49,985 nucleotides of DNA from Pseudoxanthobacter soli DSM 19599. GTDB lineage: Bacteria > Pseudomonadota > Alphaproteobacteria > Rhizobiales > Segnochrobactraceae. The translations under genes were made by a program, and so were the position numbers. The first letter of the stretch is position 1; each line of letters starts with the position of its first letter. Positions 1 through 10,281 of the stretch are shown piece by piece. The notes beneath the pieces are model-generated. The model had not been told where the DNA came from. It searched no databases and worked only from the letters and a program-made list of their open reading frames with translations. The stretch covers positions 1 to 49,985 of the forward strand of contig CAMDHY010000020.1 of the NCBI GenBank assembly GCA_945898215.1. Reading direction: 5' to 3'.

Positions 1-1
1 C

Positions 2-514
2 TCGGCCGCGCCGGCGCAGGCTACGCGAACGCCGAAGACCAAGCCCACGCCGCCGAAGAAGGTGACGGCGACGGCGAGCGCCGAGAGCAAGTTCAACTCC
101 GACAAGATCTCCGCCCTGCTCGACAAGCAGGACCCGTCGGGTGGCGGCACGCAGAAGCCCGCCGGCCAGGCGGCGCTCGGCTCGGCGAAGGGCACGACCG
201 TCTCAAAGATGTCGCAGACGGAACTCGCTGCGCTCGTGGCTGCAATCACGCCGTGCTGGAGTCCGCCGGTCGGAGCGACCGACGCTGAGCAACTCGTGGT
301 TCGGATGCAGATTCGCCTCAACCCTGACGGAACTGTCTCGGGGCAGCCGGAAATCCTGAACTCGAGTCCCAACCCATTTTTCCGGACAATGGCAGAAGCC
401 GGCCGCCGCGCCGTGCTGCGCTGCGGCCCTTACACATTCTTGCCAGCAGAAAAGTACGATACCTGGAAGGACGTGATTATAAACTTCGATCCGAGGGCGA
501 TGTTCGGCGGATGA
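2..514 (+). CDS. tolA: TolA C-terminal part (partial, start outside window)
   Basis: This is the 3' end of a TolA-like cell-envelope protein; about 170 residues are visible and the start lies before the window. The first part is Pro/Lys/Ala/Thr-rich, like the extended periplasmic region of TolA. The rest, from about nt 215, is a compact TonB/TolA C-terminal domain ([47 protein letters not shown]). In the family this domain contacts TolB/Pal or porins across the periplasm while the N-terminus is held by TolQR in the inner membrane. The identity is supported by tolB, pal and cpoB following directly. The stop codon overlaps an ATG at 511 that opens a 30-codon reading frame (listed separately). 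Confidence 0.9.
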   Translation, partial: SAAPAQATRTPKTKPTPPKKVTATASAESKFNSDKISALLDKQDPSGGGTQKPAGQAALGSAKGTTVSKMSQTELAALVAAITPCWSPPVGATDAEQLVVRMQIRLNPDGTVSGQPEILNSSPNPFFRTMAEAGRRAVLRCGPYTFLPAEKYDTWKDVIINFDPRAMFGG

Positions 515-603
515 CCCGAGCTGCCACATTCTCTACGCTTTCCGCCGCCATTGCCGGCGCGCTCATCGGCGCCGCCCGCTCCGCCCCTCCCTGCGCCCCC
601 TGA
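511..603 (+). other. 30-codon ORF between tolA and tolB, possible leader or remnant signal peptide
   Basis: An ATG at 511 overlaps the tolA stop (ATGA) and opens a 30-residue frame that ends at the TGA at 601-603, 14 nt before the tolB ATG. The peptide begins [20 protein letters not shown] and looks like a signal-peptide start (short basic n-region, hydrophobic core). It is in a different frame from tolB. The annotated tolB ATG has no visible Shine-Dalgarno sequence, so translation of this ORF could deliver ribosomes to tolB. It could equally be a relic of an older tolB start that shifted frame, or chance. There is no direct evidence that it is translated. Confidence 0.3.
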
Positions 604-617
604 CGCGGTTCCTGCCC

Positions 618-2015
618 ATGTTCTTCGCGACCACCCTCTCGATCACCGCCGATTCCGCCCGGCGCAGCCCCTTGTCGGAGCGGGTCGCCGCCGGCCTCGC
701 GGTCCTGCGGAGGCGGGCTCTCGGCGCCGCCGTCGCGGTGGCGGCGGGCCTCGGCCTCGCGGGCGCCTCGGTGACGCCCGCCGCCGCCCTGATCGAGATC
801 GACATCAACCAGGGCGTCGTCGAGCCGATGCCGATCGCCCTGCCGGACTTCGGCGGCGACCCGGCGATGGGCCGGCAGATCGTCGAGGTGATCGCCAACG
901 ACCTGCGCTCGTCCGGGCTGTTCTCCCCGCTCGACCAGGCCGCCTTCATCGACCGCGCCATCGACGCCTCCTCGACGCCGAACTTCGCCAACTGGCGGGC
1001 GATCAACGCCCAGGCGCTCGTCTCCGGCACGGTGACGCCGGAGGGCGGCAATCTGCGCGCCGACTTCCGCCTGTGGGACGTCTTCGCCGGCGAGCAGATG
1101 ACCGGCCAGAGCCTGACCACCAGTGCCGAGAACTGGCGCCGCCTCGCCCACAAGATCGCCGACGTCGTCTACGAGCGCCTGACCGGCGAGAAGGGCTATT
1201 TCGACACCCGCATCGTCTTCGTCTCGGAGAGCGGCGCGAAGGACAAGCGCGTCAAGCGCCTCGCGATCATGGACCAGGACGGCGCCAACATGCGCGCCCT
1301 GACGAACGGCGACGCTCTGGTGCTGACGCCGCGCTTCTCGCCGTCGAGCCAGCGCATCACCTACATGAGCTACGGTGCGGGCGCGCCGCAGGTCTACCTG
1401 CTCGACATTGGCACCGGCCAGCGCGCCAAGCTCGGCGACTTCCCCAACATGTCGTTCTCGCCGCGCTTCTCGCCCGACGGCTCGAAGGTGGTGATGAGCC
1501 TGCAGGAAGACGGCAACGCCAACATCTTCGCCATGGACATCGCCTCGAAGCAGATGTCGCGCCTGACCAACTCCGCCTCGATCGACACCGGCCCGTCCTA
1601 CTCGCCGGACGGCTCGCAGATCGTCTTCGAATCCGACCGCGGCGGCACGCAGCAGCTCTACGTGATGGGCGCCGGCGGCGGCGGCGCGACGCGCATCTCG
1701 TTCGGGCCCGGACGCTACTCGACGCCGGTGTGGTCGCCGCGCGGCGACCTCATCGCCTTCACCAAGCAGAGCCAGGGCAAGTTCTCGATTGGCGTGATGA
1801 AGCCCGACGGCACCGGCGAGCGCATTCTGACGGAAGGCTTCCACAACGAGGGGCCGACCTGGGCGCCGAACGGCCGCGTCCTGATGTTCTTCCGCGAGAG
1901 CGGCGGCGGCGGTGGCCCGTCGCTGTACACGGTCGACCTCACCGGCCGCAACGAGCGGCGCATCGAGACCTCCGGCTTCGCCTCCGATCCGGCGTGGTCG
2001 CCGCCGCTGCCCTGA
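618..2015 (+). CDS. tolB: Tol-Pal system beta-propeller protein TolB
   Basis: A 465-residue periplasmic TolB. The N-terminus has a long basic region and then a hydrophobic core ([14 protein letters not shown]) ending in a likely AAA cleavage site near residue 57. The mature protein starts [13 protein letters not shown]. The first mature domain (about 60-190) is the TolB N-terminal domain with [15 protein letters not shown] and [12 protein letters not shown]. The second (about 195-465) is a six-bladed propeller with repeated WD40-like PD-box blades ([51 protein letters not shown]). TolB binds Pal and TolA and helps maintain the outer membrane during division. 618 is the only ATG that keeps a signal peptide, although no ribosome-binding site is evident before it. 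Confidence 0.96.
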   Translation: MFFATTLSITADSARRSPLSERVAAGLAVLRRRALGAAVAVAAGLGLAGASVTPAAALIEIDINQGVVEPMPIALPDFGGDPAMGRQIVEVIANDLRSSGLFSPLDQAAFIDRAIDASSTPNFANWRAINAQALVSGTVTPEGGNLRADFRLWDVFAGEQMTGQSLTTSAENWRRLAHKIADVVYERLTGEKGYFDTRIVFVSESGAKDKRVKRLAIMDQDGANMRALTNGDALVLTPRFSPSSQRITYMSYGAGAPQVYLLDIGTGQRAKLGDFPNMSFSPRFSPDGSKVVMSLQEDGNANIFAMDIASKQMSRLTNSASIDTGPSYSPDGSQIVFESDRGGTQQLYVMGAGGGGATRISFGPGRYSTPVWSPRGDLIAFTKQSQGKFSIGVMKPDGTGERILTEGFHNEGPTWAPNGRVLMFFRESGGGGGPSLYTVDLTGRNERRIETSGFASDPAWSPPLP

Positions 2016-2141
2016 CGTTTCAGGGCGTCACGCACGACGGTTAAACTGTCGTTCACCACGTCGGACAACTGCCATTTAACCATCGGACTCTACCGTCCGA
2101 CCGAGTGCCCCGGGGCGACCGGCGCAAAGGAGAATTCCCAG

Positions 2142-2627
2142 ATGCAGCTGTTTTCGGGTCAGGGTCGGGTGGCCCGTCTCGCCATCGTCTTCGCCCTCGT
2201 GTTTGCCGCCGCGGCGTGCGCCAAGAAGGAAGTGGCGCCGGGCGCCGGCACGGTCGCGCCGGGATCGCCGCAGGACTTCGTCGTCAACGTCGGCGACCGC
2301 GTCTACTTCACCGAGGACTCCTCGGAGATCAACACCCAGGCCCGCGCCATCCTCGACCGCCAGGCGCAGTGGCTGACCCAGTACAACCGCTACACCGCCA
2401 CCGTCGAGGGCCATGCCGACGAGCGCGGCACCCGCGAGTACAACCTCGCCCTCGGCGCCCGCCGTGCGAACTCCGCCCGCGCCTATCTCGTCAGCCGCGG
2501 CATCAACCCGGCGCGGCTGCGCGTCATCTCCTACGGCAAGGAACGGCCGGTCGCGGTGTGCGACGACGAGTCCTGCTGGACGCAGAACCGGCGCGCCGTG
2601 ACGGTGCTGAACGCCGCCGGCAGCTGA
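2142..2627 (+). CDS. pal: Peptidoglycan-associated lipoprotein Pal
   Basis: A 161-residue outer-membrane lipoprotein. Residues 1-25 form a lipoprotein signal peptide ending in a lipobox (AAAC, cysteine near residue 26). After a short linker comes an OmpA-like peptidoglycan-binding domain (about 45-158) with the diagnostic GHADERGTREYNLALGARRA segment and the binding Asp/Arg of DERGT. Pal anchors the outer membrane to peptidoglycan and is pulled by TolB/TolA during constriction. A good ribosome-binding site (AAAGGAG, 2126-2132) precedes the ATG. The 126-nt gap after tolB contains a small inverted repeat (2083-2100), so pal may also have its own promoter. A terminator-like hairpin follows. Confidence 0.97.
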   Translation: MQLFSGQGRVARLAIVFALVFAAAACAKKEVAPGAGTVAPGSPQDFVVNVGDRVYFTEDSSEINTQARAILDRQAQWLTQYNRYTATVEGHADERGTREYNLALGARRANSARAYLVSRGINPARLRVISYGKERPVAVCDDESCWTQNRRAVTVLNAAGS

Positions 2628-2747
2628 GCGGCGACCAACGGCCGCCGGGCAGACGTCGATCGCCACGGCCACCGCCGGTCCGCCGCGCCGAAGTCGCGGG
2701 GCGGCCCCCGGCGAGCCCTCAAATGGCCGCAGAGGCGGGTGAGAAAC

Positions 2748-2789
2748 GAGGGGGCCGCGAGCGCACCGCGCCGCGGCCCTCCTTCGTTT
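2748..2789 (+). terminator. Terminator-like hairpin between pal and cpoB
   Basis: A G+C-rich stem of about 10 bp pairs 2750-2759 with 2772-2782 (one G-T pair) and is followed by TTCGTTT. It lies inside the 246-nt pal-cpoB gap and could end or attenuate tol-pal transcription, in which case cpoB would need its own promoter. I see nothing else convincing in this gap. Confidence 0.45.
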
Positions 2790-2873
2790 CGCGTCCGGTC
2801 TTGACGGCGGCCGTGGCGCGTGGAAACCGTCGGCGCTCCGGGGCGGGCGCCGGATGAGCGCGAGAGGCGGTCG

Positions 2874-4025
2874 ATGACGATGCGGATGCTGGGTGCGGGA
2901 CGGCGTTGCGCGGGTGCGGGCATTGTCGCGGTGGCGGTGGCCATCCCGATGGTGGTGATGGCGCCGGCGATGGCGCAGCAGAGCTGGGACACCGCCCAGA
3001 TCATCCGCGACACGCCCACCAATACCCGCCAGGCCGGCGAGGCGGCGCTGCGCATCGAGCGCATCGAGACGCAGATGCGCACGCTGAACGGCCAGGTCGA
3101 GGAACTGAGCTTCCAGATCCGCCAGCTCACCGACCAGATCCGCCGCATGCAGGAGGACAACGAGTTCCGCTTCCAGGAACTAGAGGCCGGCCGCGGCAAG
3201 AAGCGCACCGACGCCCCCGCCGCGGCGCCCGCCGCCGAAGCCACCGACACCGCGACGCTGACGATCCCGCCGGCCGACCCCGCTCCGGCCTCCGGCGCGC
3301 CCGCCGCAGGCTCGCTCGACTCGGCCGGCCTCGGCGCCGGCGCCCTCGACGTCGGTGCCGGGTTCGCGATGGAGCCGCTGGCGCCGCCGGACGCGCTGCC
3401 GGGTGTCGCCGCCGGCTCGTCCGTCGTCACCGCCGCGCCGCCGCAGTCGCTCGGCCAGTTGCCGGTCGACGGCGCGGGCGGCTTCGACTTCAGCAGCGGC
3501 CCGCTGGACCTGACGGCGATGTCCGGTGGCGGCGCACCCGTTGCCGGGGCGCCCTCCGAGGCCCTGCCGCCGCTCGACACGGCGAGCGATGCCACCTATC
3601 CGCCGGCGGCGGGCACCCAGGTGGCGGCCCTGCCGACGGCGCTCGACGCGCGCGACGCCTACGACGCCGCCTACAATCACGTCATGCGCGGCGAGTACGA
3701 CGCCGCCGAGGCCGGCTTCCGCCGCTTCCTCGAGGCCCATCCGTCCGACCGGCTGGCACCGGACGCGCAGTTCTGGCTGGGCGAGAGCCTCTATGCCCGC
3801 GCCGACTACCGCGCCGCCGCCCAGGCCTTCCTGAAGGGTTACACGGAGTATCCCGACAGCCGGAAGGGCCCCGACAGCCTGTTCAAGCTCGGCCAGTCGC
3901 TCGCCGGCATCGGCGAAAAGGACGCTGCCTGCGCGTCTTATGCCGAGCTCCTGCAGCGCTACCCGCAGGCCTCCTCGTCGCTGCGCGACCGCGTCTCGGC
4001 CGAGCAGCAGACGGCGCGCTGCTGA
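2874..4025 (+). CDS. cpoB: Cell division coordinator CpoB / Tol-Pal protein YbgF
   Basis: A 383-residue exported protein. The ATG at 2874 is preferred over an upstream in-frame GTG at 2820 because GAGAGGCGG lies just before it and a signal peptide (MVVMAPAMA cleavage region, about residues 10-35) starts correctly. Residues about 55-110 form a coiled coil (RIERIETQMRTLNGQVEEL) like the trimerisation segment of YbgF. A long Ala/Pro/Gly-rich linker (about 115-255) follows, then a C-terminal TPR domain (about 260-380) with YNHVMRGEYDAAEAGFRRFL and LAPDAQFWLGESLYARADY. In E. coli CpoB links Tol-Pal work to septal peptidoglycan synthesis. The linker is long for the family, as in other alphaproteobacteria. 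tilS starts 22 nt downstream. Confidence 0.93.
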   Translation: MTMRMLGAGRRCAGAGIVAVAVAIPMVVMAPAMAQQSWDTAQIIRDTPTNTRQAGEAALRIERIETQMRTLNGQVEELSFQIRQLTDQIRRMQEDNEFRFQELEAGRGKKRTDAPAAAPAAEATDTATLTIPPADPAPASGAPAAGSLDSAGLGAGALDVGAGFAMEPLAPPDALPGVAAGSSVVTAAPPQSLGQLPVDGAGGFDFSSGPLDLTAMSGGGAPVAGAPSEALPPLDTASDATYPPAAGTQVAALPTALDARDAYDAAYNHVMRGEYDAAEAGFRRFLEAHPSDRLAPDAQFWLGESLYARADYRAAAQAFLKGYTEYPDSRKGPDSLFKLGQSLAGIGEKDAACASYAELLQRYPQASSSLRDRVSAEQQTARC

Positions 4026-4047
4026 GCCGCGGAGGACCGGCGGCCCG

Positions 4048-5391
4048 GTGACCGAGCGCGACGCCCTCCCGCCGGTCGCCGCTCCGGCCGCCTCGCAAGC
4101 CGCCTCGCCGGCCCCGATTCTTGACGGAGACCTGCCGGCGCTGTTCGCGCCGCTGAGCGGGCGCCGAGGTGTCGTCCTCGCGGTGTCCGGCGGATCGGAC
4201 TCCGTCGCCCTCCTGCACCTCTTCGCCCGCTGGCGCGACGCCGTCGGCGGCACCGTGCCGCCGGCCGTCGTCATCACCGTCGACCATGGTCTGCGCCCGA
4301 GGGCGGCAGCGGAGGCGGAAGATGTGGCGAGGCTGGCGCGGTCGCGTGGCCTCCCGCACGCCACCCTCGCCTGGGAGGGCGACAAGCCCGTCGCCGACCT
4401 GCAGGCGGCGGCGCGGGCGGCGCGCTACCGGCTGCTCGCCGACTTCGCCTGCGACAACGGCCTCGACGCCGTCGTCACCGCCCACACCCGCGACGACCAG
4501 GCCGAGACCCTGATGATGCGGCTTGCGCACGGCAGCGGGCTCGCCGGCCTCGCGGCGATGCGGCCGGCGCGGCCGCTCGGCGATGGCGTCACGCTCGTCC
4601 GGCCGCTCCTCGCGGTCGGCCGCGAGATGCTGCGGGCGACGCTGAGGGCCGCCGGGATCGCCTGGAGCGAGGATCCGAGCAACGCCGACACCCGCTTCGC
4701 CCGGCCGCGCCTGCGCGCCCTCGCCGGGCCGCTGGCGGAGGCAGGGCTGACGCCGTCGGCGCTCGCCACCGTCGCCCGCCGCCTCGCCCGCGCCGACGCG
4801 GCGATCGAGGCGGCCGTCGACGCGCTGGAGGACGCTACCCTCGCCCGCCATCCGGGCGGCGTCACGGCGATCGAGCTGGCGGCGTTCGCGGCGGCGCCGG
4901 AGGAGGTGGCGCTCCGGCTCCTCGCCCGCGCTGTCGGCGAGATCGGCGGCGAACCCTACGGGCCGCGCCTCGAGCGGCTCGAACGCTTGCACGCCGAGCT
5001 TCTGGAATCTCCGGCAGGAGATGGCGGGCGCTTCCGCCGCACGCTCGGCGGCGCCGTGGTGGAGCGGCGGGGTCACACACTATGGGTTCACCGCGAGACC
5101 GGCCGTCGCGGCCTGCCGTCGCTGCGGCTCGCGCCGGGCGGCACCGTCGGCTGGGACGGCCGTTTCCACGCCGCGCTCACGGCATCGGCGCCCTCGGCCG
5201 TCACCATCGCCGCGCTGGGGCCGGGAGCGCGAGGCGCCGTCGGGCGGGCCGCGGAGCGATGGCCGGCGGCGGCGCTGGCGACGGTTCCGGCCGCCTTCGC
5301 CGACGGCGCGGTGGTCGCCGTGCCGGCCTTCGGGGTGTTCGCCGACGAGGCCTGGCGGGCGGCCGTGCGCATCGATCCGGCCGATCGTTAG
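4048..5391 (+). CDS. tilS: tRNA(Ile)-lysidine synthase TilS
   Basis: A 447-residue N-type ATP pyrophosphatase that attaches lysine to C34 of tRNA-Ile(CAU), converting AUG to AUA decoding. The PP-loop SGGSDS is at about residues 47-52, followed by [11 protein letters not shown] and [20 protein letters not shown], all typical of TilS. The C-terminal half is the less conserved tRNA-binding region and is Ala/Arg-rich. The start is taken as GTG 4048, which has GGAGGA at 4031-4036; a longer frame reaching back into cpoB has no such support. The gene lies between cpoB and ftsH, a conserved alphaproteobacterial order. Confidence 0.93.
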   Translation: MTERDALPPVAAPAASQAASPAPILDGDLPALFAPLSGRRGVVLAVSGGSDSVALLHLFARWRDAVGGTVPPAVVITVDHGLRPRAAAEAEDVARLARSRGLPHATLAWEGDKPVADLQAAARAARYRLLADFACDNGLDAVVTAHTRDDQAETLMMRLAHGSGLAGLAAMRPARPLGDGVTLVRPLLAVGREMLRATLRAAGIAWSEDPSNADTRFARPRLRALAGPLAEAGLTPSALATVARRLARADAAIEAAVDALEDATLARHPGGVTAIELAAFAAAPEEVALRLLARAVGEIGGEPYGPRLERLERLHAELLESPAGDGGRFRRTLGGAVVERRGHTLWVHRETGRRGLPSLRLAPGGTVGWDGRFHAALTASAPSAVTIAALGPGARGAVGRAAERWPAAALATVPAAFADGAVVAVPAFGVFADEAWRAAVRIDPADR

Positions 5392-5432
5392 CCATGCGTC
5401 ACCCTTTCCTTCGCCTCCGCGCCGGCCCTCAA

Positions 5433-5462
5433 CTTGGCAGAGGCCTCCGCGAGACCTATCTT
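5433..5462 (+). promoter_or_regulatory. Probable RpoH (heat-shock) promoter of ftsH
   Basis: CTTG (5433-5436), an 18-nt spacer and CCTATCTT (5455-5462) match the alphaproteobacterial RpoH pattern CTTG-N17/18-CYTATNT. The same stretch also reads as a sigma-70-like TTGGCA-N17-TATCTT. It lies 65 nt before the ftsH ATG, inside the tilS-ftsH gap. ftsH is a classical heat-shock gene, which fits. The promoter is inferred from pattern only. Confidence 0.6.
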
Positions 5463-5527
5463 GCAAAGCGACAAGCGTCGGGGCGCGGGGGCCGAGGGCC
5501 CGTCCGACCCGGGGTGAAGGGTCCCTT

Positions 5528-7459
<1,932 letters not shown>

Positions 7460-7513
7460 CGGTCACCCACAACGGACAGGGGACCATCCGCTGTCCACAA
7501 GCGATCGAGAGTG

Positions 7514-7540
7514 CGGGGCCGCCTTGGGCGGCCCCGTTTT
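7514..7540 (+). terminator. Rho-independent terminator after ftsH
   Basis: A perfect 10-bp G+C stem (7514-7523 with 7527-7536), a 3-nt TTG loop and TTTT at 7537-7540. It ends the tol-pal-tilS-ftsH stretch and, being nearly symmetrical, may also serve the convergent gene at 7571-7987. Confidence 0.85.
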
Positions 7541-7570
7541 CGTTCGGGGATCCTCAGCTGCAGCCAGGGC

Positions 7571-7987
7571 TCACCACTGCTGGGCGGCCTCGATCTTCAG
7601 CTTGATCTTCAGCTTGCCCTCGGGGCTTCTGGCAGTGCCCGTGACGCGAAGCAGCCCGTCGACGATCTCGCCACGCGCCCGGAACTCGAAGTTGATCTGC
7701 TGGTCGCCGACAGTCTGCTTCACCTGCCCGGACATCCGGCAGGACGGCGAGACGGAGAGCTGGCCTTCGAGGATACCGAGCGAGGTCAGCAGTTCGGAAT
7801 CGTAGCAGCGGCTTTCGGTGATCTTGCCCGTCGAGCTGAGCTCGAGGACGCAGACCGAGGGGTTGTTCGTCTTGAGGAGGTAGACGCCGGCAACAGCGCG
7901 GCTGGTGCACTTCTCCGCCGCAAGGGCAACGCCATCAGATGCGAACATCGCCGCCGTAGCCACGACGCCCAAAGTGATCGAACGCAT
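7571..7987 (-). CDS. Small exported protein of unknown function
   Basis: A 138-residue protein that I do not recognise. Residues 1-23 form a clear Sec signal peptide (MRSITLGVVATAAMFASDGV, AlaLeuAlaAla cleavage region). The mature part begins AEKCTSRAVAGVYLL and holds four cysteines, which could form two disulfides. It ends in alternating Lys/hydrophobic residues (GKLKIKLKIEAAQQW), suggesting a beta-rich fold. A GGGA ribosome-binding site lies near the ATG. It is a single gene, convergent with ftsH and downstream of DUF3297 on the same strand but 232 nt away. It is less G+C-biased than its neighbours, which is compatible with either lower expression or acquisition. Confidence 0.75.
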   Translation of the reverse strand: MRSITLGVVATAAMFASDGVALAAEKCTSRAVAGVYLLKTNNPSVCVLELSSTGKITESRCYDSELLTSLGILEGQLSVSPSCRMSGQVKQTVGDQQINFEFRARGEIVDGLLRVTGTARSPEGKLKIKLKIEAAQQW

Positions 7988-8150
7988 GATCGATTCCCTG
8001 TTGTTTGACCTGAATGTGCCGGCGCACGCAAAAACAGGATCGGCGGCCAGGGCATAGTGCGCCGCAATAGGTGACCTGCGGATGACTTTCGGTACAGCGA
8101 TCGTATCGCGGGCGGAGGTGCGTAGTTCGTCGACGGTGGCAAACGAACGC

Positions 8151-8178
8151 GGCCGGGGCGATCCAAGCCCCGCGGCGT
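8151..8178 (-). terminator. Possible terminator for the DUF3297 gene
   Basis: Within the 232-nt gap 7988-8219, an imperfect G+C hairpin (GGGGC/GCCCC core with flanking AACGC/GCGTT and a small internal loop) lies downstream of the minus-strand DUF3297 gene. On the minus strand it is followed by a short T-rich run (TTCGTTT). The rest of the gap holds the upstream region of the 7571-7987 gene; I see no clear promoter in it. Confidence 0.35.
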
Positions 8179-8219
8179 TTCCGAACCGGACCGCCGGGGC
8201 GCTGTCGCGCTGGCCGAGC

Positions 8220-8522
8220 CTACTCGGCGCCGCGCAGGTAGGGCTCGACGGGACCCTGCAGCTTGATCGTCAGAGGGCGGCCCTTGCGGTCGCGGGCGGT
8301 GCCGGCGGAGACGCGGACCCAGCCCTCGCTGACGCAGTATTCCTCGACGTTGGTCTTCTCGACGCCCTTGAACTTGATGCCGACGCCGCGCGTCAGCAGG
8401 TCCTCGTCGTAGAACGGGCTCGCCGGGTCGGTGGAAAGACGGTCCGGCAGCGCCGGCGCGACGGACGCCACGGTCTCGGCGGGCTCGCTCCCGGGAACGT
8501 CGGGGGTTTCGGGATCGGTCAT
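8220..8522 (-). CDS. DUF3297 family protein
   Basis: A 100-residue cytoplasmic protein with the highly conserved DUF3297 core: DRLSTDPASPFYDE, then GVGIKFKGVEKTNVEEYCVSEGW and the basic segment AGTARDRKGRPLTIKLQGPVEPYL. The Pro/Glu-rich first 27 residues are variable in the family. The start (ATG at 8522) is the first that gives the usual length; the longer frame upstream has no support. The function is unknown. It is divergent from ygfZ with a 193-nt shared upstream region. Confidence 0.88.
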   Translation of the reverse strand: MTDPETPDVPGSEPAETVASVAPALPDRLSTDPASPFYDEDLLTRGVGIKFKGVEKTNVEEYCVSEGWVRVSAGTARDRKGRPLTIKLQGPVEPYLRGAE

Positions 8523-8659
8523 GGCGGTCCTTCCGGCGCTGCGTCTTGTGTCGGCGGCCACTGGTAGCCATTCGCGCGCGGCGTGCCAACCCTCGCCGGC
8601 ACCGGCGGGCCCTCCGTCACCGAACGGCGGAGCGGCGGGGGACAGACGGGGTCGCGGCG

Positions 8660-8688
8660 CTTGCCCCGCCCGCCCGCCTCGCCTATGT
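8660..8688 (+). promoter_or_regulatory. Putative RpoH-like promoter of ygfZ
   Basis: CTTG (8660-8663), an 18-nt spacer and CCTATGT (8682-8688) fit CTTG-N18-CYTATNT with the same spacing as the sequence before ftsH. The last base is 27 nt before the ygfZ ATG. It lies in the DUF3297-ygfZ divergent region. Inferred from pattern only; a sigma-70 reading is also possible. Confidence 0.45.
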
Positions 8689-8715
8689 CGGGTGGTGCCG
8701 ACGGGAGGACGAGAG

Positions 8716-9609
8716 ATGGCCGGAACCTTCGCGACCGAGCTCGCCGAGCGCGGCGTGGTGCGGGTCGCCGGGCCGGACGCGGCGCACTTCCTCAACAACC
8801 TCGTCACCTCCGAGGTGGCGCATCTCGCCGACGGCGAGGCCGCCTATGCGGCCCTTCTGACACCGCAGGGCAAGATGCTGTTCGACTTCCTCGCTTTGCG
8901 CGAGGCGGACAGCTACCGCCTCGACACCCTGGCGGAGAACGCCGCCGCCCTCGCCCAGCGCCTCGGCTTCTACAAGCTGCGCGCCAAGGTGACGGTGGCC
9001 GACCTCACCCCGGAGGAGGTGGTGATCGCCTTCTGGGGCGGTGAACCGCCGGCGACGCTGCCGGGCGTCGCCTACACCGACCCACGGCTTGCGGCGCTCG
9101 GCAAGCGGGTGATCGTGCCGCGCACCTCGGTCGCCGGCGTGCTCGCTTTGCCCGGCCTCACCCGCACCGACGCCGGCGCCTACCACGCCCACCGCGTCGC
9201 CCTCGGCGTGCCGGAGGGCGGACGCGACTTCGCCTTCGGCGACGCCTTCCCGCACGACGCCGACATGGACGCGCTGGCCGGCATCGACTTCGCCAAGGGC
9301 TGCTATGTCGGCCAGGAGGTAGTGTCGCGGATGCAGCACCGCGGCACGGCGCGGCGGCGCATCGTCATGGCCAGCGCCACCGGCGCGCTGCCGCCAGCGG
9401 GAACCGCCCTGACGGCGGGCGACCGGCCCCTCGGCACACTCGGCACCGTGGCGGGCTCCGCCGGCCTCGCCCTCGTCCGTCTCGACCGGGCGAAAGCGGC
9501 AATCGATGCCGGCGTGCCGATCGAGGCCGACGGCACGGCGGTGACGCTCACCATCCCGCCCTGGGCAAGCTTCGGCTGGCCGGCAACGGCGACCTCTGAG
9601 GACGTCTGA
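8716..9609 (+). CDS. ygfZ: Folate-binding protein YgfZ (iron-sulfur maintenance)
   Basis: A 297-residue GcvT-like, tetrahydrofolate-binding protein that supports repair or assembly of certain Fe-S enzymes, especially under oxidative stress. The signature KGCYVGQEVVSRMQHRG is at residues 194-210 with the family cysteine C196. The N-terminus (FLNNLVTSEVAHL, TPQGKMLFDF) is the usual YgfZ opening. The ATG at 8716 follows GGGAGGACGAGAG; the longer upstream frame is unsupported. An HD-hydrolase gene starts 3 nt after its stop, suggesting co-transcription. Confidence 0.93.
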   Translation: MAGTFATELAERGVVRVAGPDAAHFLNNLVTSEVAHLADGEAAYAALLTPQGKMLFDFLALREADSYRLDTLAENAAALAQRLGFYKLRAKVTVADLTPEEVVIAFWGGEPPATLPGVAYTDPRLAALGKRVIVPRTSVAGVLALPGLTRTDAGAYHAHRVALGVPEGGRDFAFGDAFPHDADMDALAGIDFAKGCYVGQEVVSRMQHRGTARRRIVMASATGALPPAGTALTAGDRPLGTLGTVAGSAGLALVRLDRAKAAIDAGVPIEADGTAVTLTIPPWASFGWPATATSEDV

Positions 9610-9612
9610 GCC

Positions 9613-10281
9613 ATGCCCGATCGCCCCGGGGCGCCGGCCCGCGCCTGGCAGCGCATGCTGTCGGGCCGGCGGCTCGACCTCCTCGACCCCTCCCCGCTCG
9701 ACGTCGAGATCGCCGACATCGCCCACGGCCTCGCCCGCGTCGCCCGCTGGAACGGCCAGACCGCCGGCGCGCATGCCTTCTCGGTGGCGCAGCACTCGCT
9801 GCTCGTCGAGGAGATCGCGGCGGCGACGACGCCGAAGATGAGCGCCGACGAGCGGCTGATCGTGCTCCTGCACGACGCGCCGGAATACGTCGTCGGCGAC
9901 CTGATCTCGCCGTTCAAGGCGGTGCTCGGCGGCGACTACAAGACGGTGGAGGCGCGGTTGCTGTCGGCCATCCACCGCCGCTTCGGCCTGCCGCCGGTGA
10001 CGCCGCCGGCGCTGCACGCGGCGATAAAAAAGGCCGACAGGGCGGCGGCCTACCTGGAGGCGACGCGGCTCGCCGGCTTCGCCACGAGCGAGGCCCGCCG
10101 CTTCTTCGGCACGCCGCCGGCCGGGGCCGACGCCATAACGCTGGAGCCGTGGCCGGCCGAACGGGCGGCCGAGAGCTTTCTCGCCCGCTTCCGCGCCCTA
10201 TCTGATGAGCGCAGTATGGCTGCGCCCGCCAGCAAGACCCCGCCAACAAGCAAGAGCCCGCCGCAAGGAGCGCCCCGATGA
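9613..10281 (+). CDS. HD-domain phosphohydrolase, YfbR-like
   Basis: A 222-residue soluble HD-superfamily hydrolase. Metal ligands visible are H61 (in AFSVAQHSLLVEE), H87-D88 (in LLHDAPEYVVGD) and probably D136 in IKKADR. The spacing resembles YfbR-type nucleotidases acting on nucleoside 5'-monophosphates or related phosphates; the substrate here cannot be read from sequence. The last about 20 residues are a Ser/Pro/Lys tail. Its stop overlaps the start of the phosphatase gene by 4 nt, so the two are probably translationally coupled. Confidence 0.85.
   Translation: MPDRPGAPARAWQRMLSGRRLDLLDPSPLDVEIADIAHGLARVARWNGQTAGAHAFSVAQHSLLVEEIAAATTPKMSADERLIVLLHDAPEYVVGDLISPFKAVLGGDYKTVEARLLSAIHRRFGLPPVTPPALHAAIKKADRAAAYLEATRLAGFATSEARRFFGTPPAGADAITLEPWPAERAAESFLARFRALSDERSMAAPASKTPPTSKSPPQGAPR

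Noticed and set aside
477-1844. Long minus-strand open frame opposite tolB (455 codons)
   Set aside because: Low-complexity Arg/Ala/His/Glu translation typical of antisense frames in G+C-rich genes; tolB on the other strand matches its family along its length.
2083-2100. Small inverted repeat upstream of pal as a terminator of tolB
   Set aside because: The 6-bp stem has no T-run and lies just before the pal ribosome-binding site; too weak to call.
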